Positions 21,006-30,120 are shown, counted from the first letter of the stretch. The stretch is 64,000 nucleotides of DNA from Dactylosporangium aurantiacum (GCF_000716715.1 NZ_JNYJ01000036.1:206842-270841), one strand, 5' to 3'. The notes: generated by a model not told the origin, from the sequence alone. Numbers and translations are program-made.

Positions 21006-21905
21006 ATGAACCCCGGGCAGCCGGAGCGTGACCGGCTCGACGCACATGCCGCCGACCAGTGCGGCCTCTTCACTCGGCAGCAGGCTCTGAGCTGCGGATA
21101 CACCAGTGCGCGAATCAGGACCAAGGTGCAGGCCGGCGATTGGATGGCCGTCCTGCGCGACGTCTTCGCCGACCGGGGCCTGCCGGTGACCCCGCGGCTG
21201 CGCGACGTGGCCGCCCAGCTCGCCCTTCCCGGTGCCGTGCTCGCCGGCCCGTCGGCCGCCAGGTGGCACGGCTGGACCATGCCGAGCACCGAGACGTTCG
21301 TGGCGCTCGCCGGCCGGCGTCCGCGGCTGCGGCACGTCCACGTCCTGACGCAGGAGGTGCCGGAGACCGACGTGCAGATCATCGACGGCCACCGCGTCAC
21401 CGGCCCTGACCGCACCGTCTTCGACTGCGCCCGCCTCCTGCCCGACGGCGTGGCCTCTGCCCTGCTCACCACCGCGCTGCAGGAGTGCTGGACGACGATG
21501 CCCGAGCTGGCCAGCCGCATCCGCGACGCGACCGGCCGGCACGGGACCCCGCGGCTGGTCCGGCTGATCCGCACGGTGGCGCTGGGCAACCGCACGGCCG
21601 CGTTGCGGCTCGCCGGGAAGCTGCTGCAGCGGGCGGGGATCTGGGGGTGGAGCCCGCACGAGCCGATCAGCGACCGGTGGGGCCTGATCGGCCTCGGCGA
21701 CCTGGTCTTCCCCGAGGCGAAGCTGGTCATCGAGCTGGGCATCGACGAGCTGGAGCCGGCACCGTTGCGGGAGCGGCACACCCGGCTGGCCGCGGCGGGC
21801 TGGACGGTCGTCACCTACACCTGGGGCGACTTGACCAGCCGCCCGTCGGACCTGGTGGCGGAGCTGCGCCAGCACCTGGACCGGCTGACCCCGGTGCGCT
21901 GGTGA
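21006..21905 (+). CDS. AbiEi-like N-terminal domain with degenerate DUF559/Vsr-like C-terminus
   Basis: 299 residues. Residues about 18-60 (CGLFTRQQALSCGYTSARIR) resemble the winged-helix AbiEi antitoxin N-terminal domain common in actinobacterial proteins of this architecture. The C-terminal 90 residues align by eye with DUF559/Vsr-like endonuclease folds (DLVFPEAKLVIELGIDELE ... LAAAGWTVVTYTWGDL), but the usual Asp-Gly and His-His of the active site are replaced (GID, no HH). No cognate AbiEii toxin is adjacent. Function unknown; possibly an inactive nuclease-fold regulator. The neighbouring repeats end a few hundred bases before the menG gene. Confidence 0.75.
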   Translation: MNPGQPERDRLDAHAADQCGLFTRQQALSCGYTSARIRTKVQAGDWMAVLRDVFADRGLPVTPRLRDVAAQLALPGAVLAGPSAARWHGWTMPSTETFVALAGRRPRLRHVHVLTQEVPETDVQIIDGHRVTGPDRTVFDCARLLPDGVASALLTTALQECWTTMPELASRIRDATGRHGTPRLVRLIRTVALGNRTAALRLAGKLLQRAGIWGWSPHEPISDRWGLIGLGDLVFPEAKLVIELGIDELEPAPLRERHTRLAAAGWTVVTYTWGDLTSRPSDLVAELRQHLDRLTPVRW

Positions 21906-22379
21906 CGGCGACGATGGCAGTGCGGCACCGGCGCGTGCTGGAGGCCGCCGGGTGGGACTGGGCCTCCGGCGGGCTGAGGGCGACGGCTGGGTGGGGAGGG
22001 GCCGGCGGAGGGAGACGTGCCGGTGGAGGGGGACGTGCGGCTTCGCGGGGATCTGCGGCTGAGCGAGGGCGGGCGGGCCTTCGCTGGTGCCGACCGCAAC
22101 CAGTGGTCCGGCCGCCGCCTCTCACGAGCCGGCTGGCCGCCGGTCCGCCTGAACTGACGCCGAGGGGTTGCCGTCGTCGCCCTCGTCCCGCCTCCGTGCG
22201 GTGTGCCGGCGGAGGCCATGGGCAGTTCGGGTTGGCGGCGGGCAGTGCCTACCCGCCGGCGAGCATGACCGCGCGGAGCCGTGGAACGTGAGACCCGCCG
22301 CCGAGGCGGCCAGGTGGCAGGCCCAGCCCAGCCCGGCCAGCTCGCTCGGGTAGGCCCGGCGCAAGTCGCTCAAGATGGT
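21906..22379. other. Gene-poor stretch leading into the repeat region
   Basis: After the AbiEi-like gene, about 470 very GC-rich bases (runs of GGCGGAGG and GGGGACGTGC type between 21990 and 22060) show no ribosome site with a plausible downstream protein. Open frames exist because of composition only. Confidence 0.5.
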
Positions 22380-22640
22380 GCGGCGCGACTCGCTCAAGCC
22401 GGCCCGGCGCGGCGCGGCGCGCTTGCTCAGGTCGGCCCGGCGCGGCGCGGCTCGCTCAGGTCGGCCTGGCGTGGCCTGGCTCGCTCGGTTGGCGCGGCGT
22501 GGCCTGGCTCGCTCAGGTCGGCGCGACGCGGCCTGGCTCGCTCGGTCGGCGCGACGCGGCCTGGCTCGCTCAGGTCGGCGCGGCGCGGCGGCTCAGGCTC
22601 GGACCAGCCCGGGCTCAGCCCAGCCCGCTCAGGTCGGGGT
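22380..22640. repeat. Degenerate 28-30 bp tandem repeats (GGCCTGGCTCGCT / GCTCAGGTCGGC)
   Basis: The core GGCCTGGCTCGCT recurs at about 22473, 22501, 22530 and 22558, and GCTCAGGTCGGC at about 22426, 22456, 22510, 22569 and 22630, giving an imperfect array with a period near 28-30 bases. Related but more diverged copies continue to about 22990. The translated frames are monotonous Arg/Ala/Gly strings on either strand and are not believable proteins. Confidence 0.7.
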
Positions 22641-23066
22641 GCTCAGGCCGCCGCAGCGCACTGGCTCAGCTCAGCGCTCGGCCGATGCGGCGCGGCCCAG
22701 CCCAGCTCGCTCGGGCCGACGCGGCGCGGCCCAGCCAGACCGCTCTCGGGCCGACGCGGCGCGGCCCAGCCCGCCCGATCGGCGTGCTCAGGGCGGCGCG
22801 ACCCGGCCCAGCCCAGCCCGCTGGGTTGACGCGGCGTGGCGGAGACCAGCCCGCTCGGGTCGGCATGCTCAGGTATGCGCCTCCCTGATAAGCCCGCTCA
22901 GGTCGGCGTGCTCAGGTCGGGGCGGCGCGATCGGGCTCAGCTCAGCCGCTCGGGCACACGCGGCGCGACTCAGCCGTTCGGGCTGGCGCGGCGCAGGCTC
23001 AGACCAGCTCAAACCGGCCCGGACCCGCACTCCGCGCCCAAGACAGTCCGGCTCAAACAATTCAGG
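22641..23066. other. Diverged continuation of the repeat field
   Basis: Scattered GCGGCGCGGCCCAGCC and CTCAGGTCGG motifs recur at irregular spacing to about 22990, then composition shifts to CTCAAACCGG/CAGACC words that lead into the 32-base array. No gene is supported. Confidence 0.45.
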
Positions 23067-23210
23067 CCCGAAACAACCCGGCCCCAGACCAGCCCAAGCC
23101 CGAAACAACCCGGCCCCAGACCAGCCCAAGCCCGGAACAGCCCGGGCCCAGACCAGCCCAGGCCCGAAACAGCCCGGGCCCAGACCAGCCCGGGCTCAGA
23201 CCAGCCCGGG
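23067..23210. repeat. 32-bp tandem array, four and a half units
   Basis: Units start at 23067, 23099, 23131 and 23163, each 32 bases and beginning CCCGAAAC or CCCGGAAC; units 1 and 2 are identical, units 3 and 4 differ by a few substitutions. A 16-base partial unit follows at 23195-23210. The array stops 11 bases before the menG stop codon, so it is downstream of menG. Confidence 0.85.
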
Positions 23211-23221
23211 TTCAAAGCAGC

Positions 23222-23914
23222 TCAGACCCGGAAGCCTCGGTGGAGGGCGACCACGCCGCCGGTGAGGTTGCGCCAGGCGACCTTGCGCCAGCCGTTGGCG
23301 GTGACGCGGGCGGCCAGGCCTTCCTGGTTGGGCCAGGCGCGGATCGACTCGGCCAGGTAGACGTAGGCGTCGGGGTTGCTGGAGACGCGCTTGGCGACCT
23401 GCGGGAGGGCCTTCATCAGGTACCCGAGGTACGCGCCACGGAAGGGGCGCCACGTCGGGTGGCTGAACTCACAGATGACCAGGCGGCCGCCGGGCTTGGT
23501 GACGCGGGCCATCTCGCGGAGGGCGGCGTCGGTATCGACGATGTTGCGCAGGGCGAAAGAGATGGTGATCGCGTCGAAGGTCTCGTCGGCGAAGGGGAGG
23601 GCCAGGGCGTCGCCGGCGAGGAGGGGGACGGCGGGGCGCTTGACGTGGCCGGCCTGGAGCATGCCGATGGAGAGGTCGACGCCGACGGCCTGGGCGCCTG
23701 ACTTGGCGAGCTCCTCGGTGGAGACGCCGGTGCCGGCGCCGAGGTCGAGGACGCGCTCGCCCGGCTTCAGGCCCAGGGCCAGCCGGGTCTCGCGGCGCCA
23801 CATGCGGTCCTGGCCGCCGGAGATGACGGTGTTGGTGAGGTCGTACCGCTTGGCGACGCCGTCGAACATGGCGGCGACCTCGTGGGGCTGCTTGTCCAGC
23901 GAGGCGCGGCTCAT
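23222..23914 (-). CDS. menG: Demethylmenaquinone methyltransferase
   Basis: 230 residues, ATG at 23914 overlapping the mqnC stop (ATGA). SAM-dependent class I methyltransferase: start [20 protein letters not shown] and [10 protein letters not shown] are the UbiE/MenG family segment, [15 protein letters not shown] is the SAM motif [16 protein letters not shown] the family motif, and [14 protein letters not shown] follows. It performs C-methylation of demethylmenaquinone, the last step of menaquinone synthesis. The futalosine genes nearby indicate it methylates the product of that pathway. Confidence 0.95.
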   Translation of the reverse strand: MSRASLDKQPHEVAAMFDGVAKRYDLTNTVISGGQDRMWRRETRLALGLKPGERVLDLGAGTGVSTEELAKSGAQAVGVDLSIGMLQAGHVKRPAVPLLAGDALALPFADETFDAITISFALRNIVDTDAALREMARVTKPGGRLVICEFSHPTWRPFRGAYLGYLMKALPQVAKRVSSNPDAYVYLAESIRAWPNQEGLAARVTANGWRKVAWRNLTGGVVALHRGFRV

Positions 23915-25149
23915 GACGACACCGGGGTCAGCGGGATGGAGCGGCCGGTGCCGCCGCCGGGGATGGCGATCGAGGAGAAGTGTGACTGCACGCGGTCGTC
24001 CGTGGGGTCGTCGGCTGGGGTCCAGTGCACGCGGAGGTGGCGGTACTGGGTGTCGCGCTGGGCCGGGATGCGGTCCGCGTCGCGGATCATCTGGACCAGT
24101 TCGGTGAGGCGGGACCGGTGGCGGGCGCCGGCGGAGGAGATGACGTTCTCCTCGAGCATGATCGAGCCGAGGTCGTCGACGCCGAGGTGCAGCGACACCT
24201 GGCCGACGTCCTTGCCCGTGGTGAGCCACGAGGACTGCAGGTGGGCGATGTTGTCGAAGAACAGCCGGGCCACCGCGACGATGCGCAGATATTCGAGGCT
24301 GGTCGCCTGGGTGCGGCCCTTGAGGTGGTTGTTCTCCGGCTGGTACGTCCACGGGATGAACGACCGGAAACCGCCCACCGTGCCGGCCAGGTCGGCCTCG
24401 ACGGTGTAGCCGTTGGCGACGGCCTTGTCCTGCACGTCGCGGATCATGCGCAGGTGCTCGATGCGCTCGGCGTTGGTCTCGCCGGTGCCCATCATCATCG
24501 TGGCGGTCGAGGAGACGCCGAGGCGGTGGGCCTGGGTCATGACCTCCAGCCAGCGCTCGCCGGACTCCTTGAGCGGGGCGATCGCCTTGCGCGGGCGCTC
24601 GGGGAGCATCTCGGCGCCGGCGCCGGCGATGGAGGCCAGGCCGGCGGCCTTGATCCGCTGGATCGCCTCCTCGATGGAGACGCCGGAGACCTTCGCCATG
24701 TGCAGGACCTCGGACGGCCCGATCGAGTGGATGACCAGCGACGGGAACGCCTGCTTGACGGCGGAGAACAGCTCCTCGTAGTACTCGACGCCGTAGTCGG
24801 GGTGGTGACCGCCCTGCAGCATCACCTGGGTCGCGCCGAGGTCGACGGCCTCCTGGCAGCGGTGCAGGATCTCCTCGGTGCCGTGGGTCCAGCCCTCGGC
24901 GTGCTTGGGCGCCCGGTAGAAGGCGCAGAACTTGCACGCCGTCACGCAGACGTTGGTGTAGTTGATGTTGCGGTCGATGAGGTACGTGACGATGTTGTCC
25001 GGGTAGCGCCGGCGGCGCACCGTGTCGGCCGCCTCACCCAGCGCGTGGAACGGGGCGTCGGTGTAGAGCAGCAGCGCCTCTTCGGGGCTGATCCGCCCGC
25101 CGTCGGCGGCGCGCTGCAGGATGTCGCTGATCACCGGAGTTTCCGTCAC
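23911..25149 (-). CDS. mqnC: MqnC, dehypoxanthine futalosine cyclase (radical SAM)
   Basis: 412 residues. The radical-SAM motif [12 protein letters not shown] (CxxxCxxC) and downstream [39 protein letters not shown] and [16 protein letters not shown] identify MqnC of the futalosine menaquinone pathway. It cyclises dehypoxanthine futalosine to a spiro precursor of the naphthoquinone ring. The GTG start at 25149 is preceded by TAGTCT six bases upstream, with no ribosome site, so it is probably a leaderless transcript. Coupled to menG by ATGA. Confidence 0.95.
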   Translation of the reverse strand: MTETPVISDILQRAADGGRISPEEALLLYTDAPFHALGEAADTVRRRRYPDNIVTYLIDRNINYTNVCVTACKFCAFYRAPKHAEGWTHGTEEILHRCQEAVDLGATQVMLQGGHHPDYGVEYYEELFSAVKQAFPSLVIHSIGPSEVLHMAKVSGVSIEEAIQRIKAAGLASIAGAGAEMLPERPRKAIAPLKESGERWLEVMTQAHRLGVSSTATMMMGTGETNAERIEHLRMIRDVQDKAVANGYTVEADLAGTVGGFRSFIPWTYQPENNHLKGRTQATSLEYLRIVAVARLFFDNIAHLQSSWLTTGKDVGQVSLHLGVDDLGSIMLEENVISSAGARHRSRLTELVQMIRDADRIPAQRDTQYRHLRVHWTPADDPTDDRVQSHFSSIAIPGGGTGRSIPLTPVSS

Positions 25150-25155
25150 ACCCCG

Positions 25156-25161
25156 AGACTA
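25156..25161 (-). promoter_or_regulatory. TANNNT -10 box for leaderless mqnC
   Basis: On the minus strand TAGTCT occupies 25161-25156, followed by exactly six bases and the GTG start at 25149. This is the actinobacterial leaderless layout, where transcription begins at the start codon. No -35 element is evident. Confidence 0.6.
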
Positions 25162-25207
25162 CGTTGGCGATGAAGCCGTCCGGCAGGGCCCCGCGACCTG
25201 TCGTGCC

Positions 25208-25213
25208 TAGGAT
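25208..25213 (+). promoter_or_regulatory. TANNNT -10 box for leaderless aldo/keto reductase
   Basis: TAGGAT ends six bases before the GTG at 25220 and no ribosome site precedes that codon. It forms a divergent pair with the mqnC box, only 46 bases apart. Confidence 0.55.
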
Positions 25214-25219
25214 CACCAA

Positions 25220-26176
25220 GTGACTGACATGCGCTATCGGCGCCTCGGCGCCTCGGGTCTGACCGTCTCCGTCGTCGGCATCGGGTGCAACAACTTCGGC
25301 GGCCGCATCGACGCGGACCGGGCGGCGGAGGTCGTCCACGCCGCGATCGACCTCGGCGTCACGCTTTTCGACACGGCCGACATCTATGGTGCGACCCCCG
25401 GCGCCTCGGAGGAGGCACTCGGCGCGGCGCTGGGCAAGCGGCGCGACGACGTCATCGTCGCCACCAAGTTCGGCATGGACGCGCGCGGCGCCAACGGGCC
25501 CGACTGGGGCGCCCGCGGCAGCCGGCGCTACATCGCCAGGGCCGTCGAGGCGTCGCTGCGCCGGCTCGGCACCGACTACATCGACCTGTACCAGCTGCAC
25601 GCGCCCGACCCGAAGACGCCGATCGAGGAGACGCTCGACGCGCTCCACGCCCTCGTCCAGGCCGGGAAGATCCGGTACATCGGACACTCGAACTTCAGCG
25701 GCTGGCAGGCCGCGGACGCCGCGTGGACCGCGCGGAGCAGGCACCTGACGCCGTTCGTCAGCGCCCAGAACTATTACTCGCTGCTCGAGCGCTCCGTCGA
25801 GCAGGATCTGGTGCCGGCGCTGGAGCACTACGGGCTGGGCCTGCTGCCGTTCTTCCCGCTCGCGCACGGGCTGCTGACCGGCAAGTACCGGCGCGGCGAG
25901 GCGGCCCCGGCCGGCACCCGGCTGGCCCGGGACGGCTTCGACAAGGTCCTCGCGGCGGCGCCCTGGGACACGATCGAACGCCTCGAGGCGGTCGGCCGGG
26001 AACGCGGCGTCGACCTGCTCACCGTCGCCATCGGCGGCCTGGCCGCCCGGCCGGCGGTCACCAGCGTGATCGCCGGTGCCACCAGCGCCGAGCAGGTCAG
26101 GGCCAACGTCGCCGCCGGCGCCTGGGTCCCCACGCCCGAGGACCAGATCGCGATCGACGAGGCGCTCAAAGCCTGA
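25220..26176 (+). CDS. Aldo/keto reductase
   Basis: 318 residues, TIM-barrel NADPH-dependent oxidoreductase. The catalytic tetrad is visible: Asp51 and Tyr56 in FDTADIYG, Lys83 in VIVATKFGM, His127 in DLYQLHAPDP. The NADP-binding end has GLAARPAVTSVIAGATSAEQ. The family reduces aldehydes and ketones; the substrate is not predictable. GTG at 25220 matches a leaderless start; an ATG three codons later is the alternative. Divergent from mqnC with a 70-base gap; no evident functional link. Confidence 0.93.
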   Translation: MTDMRYRRLGASGLTVSVVGIGCNNFGGRIDADRAAEVVHAAIDLGVTLFDTADIYGATPGASEEALGAALGKRRDDVIVATKFGMDARGANGPDWGARGSRRYIARAVEASLRRLGTDYIDLYQLHAPDPKTPIEETLDALHALVQAGKIRYIGHSNFSGWQAADAAWTARSRHLTPFVSAQNYYSLLERSVEQDLVPALEHYGLGLLPFFPLAHGLLTGKYRRGEAAPAGTRLARDGFDKVLAAAPWDTIERLEAVGRERGVDLLTVAIGGLAARPAVTSVIAGATSAEQVRANVAAGAWVPTPEDQIAIDEALKA

Positions 26177-26181
26177 AACGA

Positions 26182-26201
26182 GGCCTCAACGGACCGAGGC
26201 C
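26182..26201. terminator. Hairpin between convergent genes
   Basis: GGCCTC (26182-26187) pairs with GAGGCC (26196-26201) around an eight-base loop. It lies within the 26-base gap between the aldo/keto reductase stop and the RskA stop and could act both ways; no T run. Confidence 0.4.
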
Positions 26202-26202
26202 G

Positions 26203-26904
26203 TCACAGCCTGATCTGCCCGACGAGCGGCTCGGTGGGCCGGTCCGATCCGCCGGCCGGCTCCTTCGTCACCGCGAAACCGGACGCCAGCCCTTCGATGT
26301 ACCGCCGCCCCGTCCCGCCGGCGACCACGCCGACGGAGCGGGGCCCGGCGGAGTCGAGCATCCACAGCTGGTAGTCCTTGTCCGCGCCGGGGTCGTCCAG
26401 CCCGTCCAGCACCGCCACCGCGGCGTCGCGCGACGGCGACACGACCAGCGTCACCCGGCCGCCGCCCATCTCGGCGGAGACCAGGCGGGCGTCCGGGGCG
26501 GCGAGGACCCCGTCGATTCTGGCGTTCTCCTGCCGTACCCCCTGCTGCGCCACCGTCCACGTGCCGACCCCGACCCCGGCCGCCAGCACCGCCGCGGCCA
26601 CCCCGGCGACGGCCCAGCGCACCAGCCGGGACCGCCGCGACCGCCCGGCACCCGGCGCGCTGCGGCGGGGCCGTTCCTGCGCGGTCCGGCCGATCTCCGC
26701 CAGCACCGCCTCCCGCAGCCGGGGCGGCGGCGGCGACGCGACCGCGTGGGTCAGCCAGGACGCCGTCTCCCGCAGCTCGGCGACCTCGACCGCGCACGCT
26801 TCGCAGTCGCGCAGGTGCCGGTCGAACGCGGCACGCTCCACGTCGTCGACCGCGTCGAGCGCGTACGCGCCCGCCAGCGCGTGGATGTCCACCGTCTCGG
26901 CCAT
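26203..26904 (-). CDS. rskA: RskA-family anti-sigma factor
   Basis: 233 residues from the ATG at 26904, overlapping the sigma-factor stop by one base (TGATG). The cytoplasmic N-terminus carries the zinc anti-sigma motif FDRHLRDCEAC (His30, Cys34, Cys37), a single membrane helix lies at about 94-118 (LVRWAVAGVAAAVLAAGVGV), and the outside domain contains DKDYQLWMLDSAGP and VAVTKEP-type RskA segments. It should hold the sigma factor at the membrane until regulated proteolysis. The co-transcribed sigma gene is directly upstream. Confidence 0.93.
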   Translation of the reverse strand: MAETVDIHALAGAYALDAVDDVERAAFDRHLRDCEACAVEVAELRETASWLTHAVASPPPPRLREAVLAEIGRTAQERPRRSAPGAGRSRRSRLVRWAVAGVAAAVLAAGVGVGTWTVAQQGVRQENARIDGVLAAPDARLVSAEMGGGRVTLVVSPSRDAAVAVLDGLDDPGADKDYQLWMLDSAGPRSVGVVAGGTGRRYIEGLASGFAVTKEPAGGSDRPTEPLVGQIRL

Positions 26905-27521
26905 CAGAACGCCACCCCCAAGCAGTCCCGCATCCGGATCAGCCCGTCGCGCATGCGTGTCTTGATGGTCGGCAGGGCGGCGCCGAGCAGGTCGGCGACC
27001 TCGCGGTAGCTGTTGCCGTTGTAGTAGGCGAGGGTGATCGCCTCGCGCTGCAGGTCGGTGAGGCCGTCCAGACAGCGGCGGACCTGTTGCTGCTCGATGC
27101 GGGCGGTGGCGGTCTCGACCACGTCGTCGTACGGGGTGTCGACGCTGCTCGCGGCCACCCGGTGCGCCCGGTCGTTGCTCGCCTGCTCGGCCCGGACCCG
27201 GTCGACGGCCCGGCGGTGGGCGATCGTGAAGACCCAAGCCGTCGCCGAGCCGCGGGTGCCGTCGAAGCGGCCGGCGTTGCGCCACACTTCGACCATGACC
27301 TCCTGCGCCACCTCCTCGGACTGGGCGGGGTCGCGCAGGACGCGGCGGATCAACCCGTACACCCGCGGCGACAGCAGGTCGTAGAGCTCGGCGAAGGCCC
27401 GCTCGTCCCCCCTGGCGACCCGGCTCAGCAGATCGTCGGGGTCGGCGCGCCGCTGTGGGGCCGGCACGGCGACGAGCCGCTGCGTGGACAGCTCCTCCTG
27501 GTCGGGTCTCATGTCGTTCAT
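26904..27521 (-). CDS. sigK: ECF sigma factor, SigK type
   Basis: 205 residues from the ATG at 27521 (alternative Met at codon 4). Region 2: FAELYDLLSPRVYGLIRRVL, EEVAQEVMVEVWRNAGRFDG and TIAHRRAVDRVR; region 4: LTDLQREAITLAYYNGNSYR with EVADLLGAALPTIKTRMRDG. This layout and the RskA partner match SigK, which in mycobacteria responds to reducing/redox stress. The gene follows paaE by 40 bases on the same strand. No strong ribosome site is visible. Confidence 0.92.
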   Translation of the reverse strand: MNDMRPDQEELSTQRLVAVPAPQRRADPDDLLSRVARGDERAFAELYDLLSPRVYGLIRRVLRDPAQSEEVAQEVMVEVWRNAGRFDGTRGSATAWVFTIAHRRAVDRVRAEQASNDRAHRVAASSVDTPYDDVVETATARIEQQQVRRCLDGLTDLQREAITLAYYNGNSYREVADLLGAALPTIKTRMRDGLIRMRDCLGVAF

Positions 27522-27561
27522 TCGGAGCCGCCGCCGCGGCGGATGGGATCGATCCCGAGCC

Positions 27562-28656
27562 TCATGCGTCGTAGTCCACCACGACCTTGTCCGTGATCGG
27601 CAGGGCCTGGCAGGTGAGCACGTAGCCGGCGGCGAGCTCGTCGGGCTCGAGGGCGAAGTTGCGCGCCATGGAGACCTCGCCCTCCACGACCTTCGCCCGG
27701 CAGGTGGAGCAGACCCCGCCCTTGCACGCGTACGGCAGCTCGGGCCGCTGGCGCAGCGCCGCGTCGAGGATCCGCTCGTCGGCGGCCATGGAGATCCGCG
27801 ACGTGCGCCCGTCCAGCACGATGTCGACCGTGACGCCGGCGGCGTCGTCCGTACGAGGGGCGGCCGGGACCGGTACATCGGCGACATGGAACAGCTCGGT
27901 GTGCACGGCGTCGTCGGGGACGCCCCGCACGCTGAGGGCCACCCGGGCGTCCAGCACCATGCCGTGCGGCCCGCACAGGAACCACTCGTCGACGGTGCCC
28001 GCGGGCAGCAGCGTGTCGAGGACGGCACCGATGCGCTGCTCGTCGAGGCGCCCGGACAGCAGCGCCGACTCCTGCGCCTCGCGGGACAGCACGTGGATGA
28101 CGTGCAGCCGCTCCCGGTGCCGGTCCTTCAGGTCGGCGAGCTCCTCGGCGAACATGACGGTGCCGGCGGCGCGGTTGCCGTAGACGACCGTGCACCGGCT
28201 CGACGGCTCGACGTCCAGCGCCGTGGCGATGATCGACAGCACCGGTGTGATCCCGGAGCCGGCCACGAGCGCGGCGTAGTGCCGGGTCCGCGACGGGTCG
28301 AACGCGCTGGTGAAGTGGCCCAGCGGGGGCATCACGTCGATCTCGTCGCCGGGGCAGAGGCCGGCGACCGCGAACGAGGAGAACGCGCCGCCCGGCACGG
28401 CCCGGATGCCGACCCGCAGGAGCCCTTCGCGGGCCAGCTGTGCCGGGGTCGAGCAGATCGAGTACGACCGGCGGATCTCGGTGTCGCCGTCGAAGCGCCG
28501 CACGGTGAGGTGCTGGCCGGCCTGGAACGCGAACGCGGCGCGCTGCGGGGCCGGCACGTCGAAGGTCACCACGACCGAGTCGTCGGTGAGCGGCTCGACG
28601 TCCATGACGGCCAGCCGCTGGAACGTGGGCCGGCGGAGCTTGAGCGGGGTGGTCAT
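27562..28656 (-). CDS. paaE: Phenylacetyl-CoA epoxidase reductase subunit
   Basis: 364 residues, ATG at 28656 overlapping the paaD stop (ATGA). FAD-binding ferredoxin-reductase domain (RRSYSICSTPAQLAREGLLR), NAD(P) domain (LVAGSGITPVLSII, FLCGPHGMV), then a C-terminal plant-type ferredoxin domain with CKGGVCSTCRAKVVEG and a final Cys near YVLTCQALP holding [2Fe-2S]. It moves electrons from NADPH to the diiron PaaA. An open frame upstream is a shadow of paaD. Confidence 0.96.
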   Translation of the reverse strand: MTTPLKLRRPTFQRLAVMDVEPLTDDSVVVTFDVPAPQRAAFAFQAGQHLTVRRFDGDTEIRRSYSICSTPAQLAREGLLRVGIRAVPGGAFSSFAVAGLCPGDEIDVMPPLGHFTSAFDPSRTRHYAALVAGSGITPVLSIIATALDVEPSSRCTVVYGNRAAGTVMFAEELADLKDRHRERLHVIHVLSREAQESALLSGRLDEQRIGAVLDTLLPAGTVDEWFLCGPHGMVLDARVALSVRGVPDDAVHTELFHVADVPVPAAPRTDDAAGVTVDIVLDGRTSRISMAADERILDAALRQRPELPYACKGGVCSTCRAKVVEGEVSMARNFALEPDELAAGYVLTCQALPITDKVVVDYDA

Positions 28657-29114
28657 AGCGCCTTCACCGCGTCGAAGGGCTCGAGGCAGGCCGTGCAGCG
28701 CCACAGCGACTTGCACGCGGTCGAGCCGAACCGGGACAGCTGCTCGGTCGCCGGCGACCCGCACCTGGGGCAGCGCACGGACAGCTGGACGAACACCGAG
28801 CCGGACATCGGGGCGGGGGGCGCGATGCCGGCCGCGGCCAGCTTGGCCTTGCCCTCGGGGCTGATCATGTCGGTGGACCACGGCGGGTCGAGCACGGTCC
28901 GCACGTCGACCCGGGCGACGCCGGCGTCGTGCAGCGCGGACTCGATGTCGGCGCGGATCAGGTCCATCGCGGGGCAGCCCGAGTACGTGGGGGTGATCGT
29001 CACCGTGACGGCGTCGCCGTCGACCGTGACGTCCCGCAGGATGCCGAGCTCGGCGACGTTGAGGACCCGCAGCTCGGGGTCCTTGACGGCGGCGACCACG
29101 TCGAACAGCGTCAC
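28653..29114 (-). CDS. paaD: PaaD, phenylacetyl-CoA epoxidase maturation protein
   Basis: 153 residues from the GTG at 29114 (GTGA overlap with paaC). N-terminal MIP18/DUF59 fold with VKDPELRVLNVAELGILRDV and TPTYSGCPAMDLI, as in iron-sulphur assembly factors, and a C-terminal zinc ribbon with CPRCGSPATEQLSRFGSTAC and CTAC. The family is needed for an active PaaABCE complex, probably by helping assemble the reductase cluster. Confidence 0.95.
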   Translation of the reverse strand: MTLFDVVAAVKDPELRVLNVAELGILRDVTVDGDAVTVTITPTYSGCPAMDLIRADIESALHDAGVARVDVRTVLDPPWSTDMISPEGKAKLAAAGIAPPAPMSGSVFVQLSVRCPRCGSPATEQLSRFGSTACKSLWRCTACLEPFDAVKAL

Positions 29115-29854
29115 CAGCGGGCTCCCGGGTGTGCGCGGTGCAGGACCTGCATCTCGGCGAGCAGCTTGGCGAGCGCCTCGGTGTGCGCGCCCCGCCCGCC
29201 GGCCGGTGCCGCGACGTCGGCCGGCCTGGTCAGCGTCGCCTCGGCGAGCACCGCGTCGACCGTCGCCAGCCACGCCGGGCGCAGCGTGGACGGGTCGACG
29301 ACGACACCGGCGACGCCCAGGGCGTGCACGTCCGGGTCGACCTGGAACAGCTGGTGCGTGTACGGCCACACCAGGTCGATCGCGGCCTGCATGCGCCGGT
29401 GCGACTCCTCGGTGCCGTCGCCGAGCCGCACGACCCACCGGGCGCTGTGATCGACGTGGTACGCCGACTCCTTGCGCGCCTTCGCGGCCACGGCGGCGAC
29501 GCGCTCGTCGCCCACGCCGATCGACCGGTCGTAGAGCAGCCGCTGGTACACCGACAGGAACAGCAGCTTGGCCATGGTGACCGCGAAGTCGCCGTTGTCC
29601 AGCTCGACCAGGCGGACGTTGCGGAACTCGTGCTCGGCGCGCAGGTACGCCAGGTCGTCCTCGGTGCGGCCGCGGCCCTCCAGCTCGCCGGCGTAGGTCA
29701 GCAGCATCCTGGCCACGCCGAGCTGGTCGAGGGCGATGTTGGCCAGCGCGATGTCCTCTTCCATCTCCGGCGCGCGCGAGCACCACTCGCCGAGCCGCTG
29801 CGCGGCGATCAACGCGTCGTCGGCGAGGCCGAGCACGTACCCGAAGTGGCTCAT
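29111..29854 (-). CDS. paaC: Phenylacetyl-CoA epoxidase structural subunit C
   Basis: 247 residues, all-alpha ferritin-like fold. Segments MEEDIALANIALDQLGVARM, EHEFRNVRLVELDNGDFAVT and KARKESAYHVDHSARWVVRL identify PaaC (PaaI). It pairs with PaaA to form the oxygenase core but does not itself carry a complete diiron site. Start overlaps the paaB stop by four bases. Confidence 0.95.
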   Translation of the reverse strand: MSHFGYVLGLADDALIAAQRLGEWCSRAPEMEEDIALANIALDQLGVARMLLTYAGELEGRGRTEDDLAYLRAEHEFRNVRLVELDNGDFAVTMAKLLFLSVYQRLLYDRSIGVGDERVAAVAAKARKESAYHVDHSARWVVRLGDGTEESHRRMQAAIDLVWPYTHQLFQVDPDVHALGVAGVVVDPSTLRPAWLATVDAVLAEATLTRPADVAAPAGGRGAHTEALAKLLAEMQVLHRAHPGARW

Positions 29855-30120
29855 ATGTGGTGCGCACCTTCCGGCACGTCGTAGAACGTCGGGTGGCGGT
29901 ACACCTTGTCGGCGGCGGGCGCGAAGAACGCGTCCTTCTCGTCGGGGCTGCTCGCGGTGATCTCCGCGGCCGGCACGACCCAGATCGACACGCCCTCCTG
30001 GCGGCGGGTGTAGACGTCCCGCGCGTTGCGCAGCGCCATCTCGGCGTCGGGCGCGTGCAGGCTGCCCACGTGGGCGTGGGACAGGCCGCGCCGGGGTCGA
30101 ACGAACACCTCAAACAGCAC
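29851..30120 (-). CDS. paaB: Phenylacetyl-CoA epoxidase subunit B
   Basis: 89 residues: [40 protein letters not shown] and [10 protein letters not shown] are the complete PaaB fold, a small bridging subunit of the monooxygenase. The ATG at 30120 begins eleven bases inside the end of paaA, so translation is probably coupled. Confidence 0.95.
   Translation of the reverse strand: MLFEVFVRPRRGLSHAHVGSLHAPDAEMALRNARDVYTRRQEGVSIWVVPAAEITASSPDEKDAFFAPAADKVYRHPTFYDVPEGAHHI

Noticed and set aside
23067..23210. CRISPR array
   Set aside because: Units are contiguous 32-base tandem repeats with no variable spacers, and no cas genes are present.
22281..23360. Long plus-strand open frames in the repeat region encoding Arg/Ala/Gly- or Pro/Gln-rich proteins
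   Set aside because: They merely translate tandem repeats, lack ribosome sites and motifs, and several overlapping frames are equally open.
26203..27285. A longer 360-residue version of the anti-sigma protein
   Set aside because: The upstream part is a shadow of the sigK gene; the true ATG at 26904 has the one-base overlap with the sigK stop typical of the pair.
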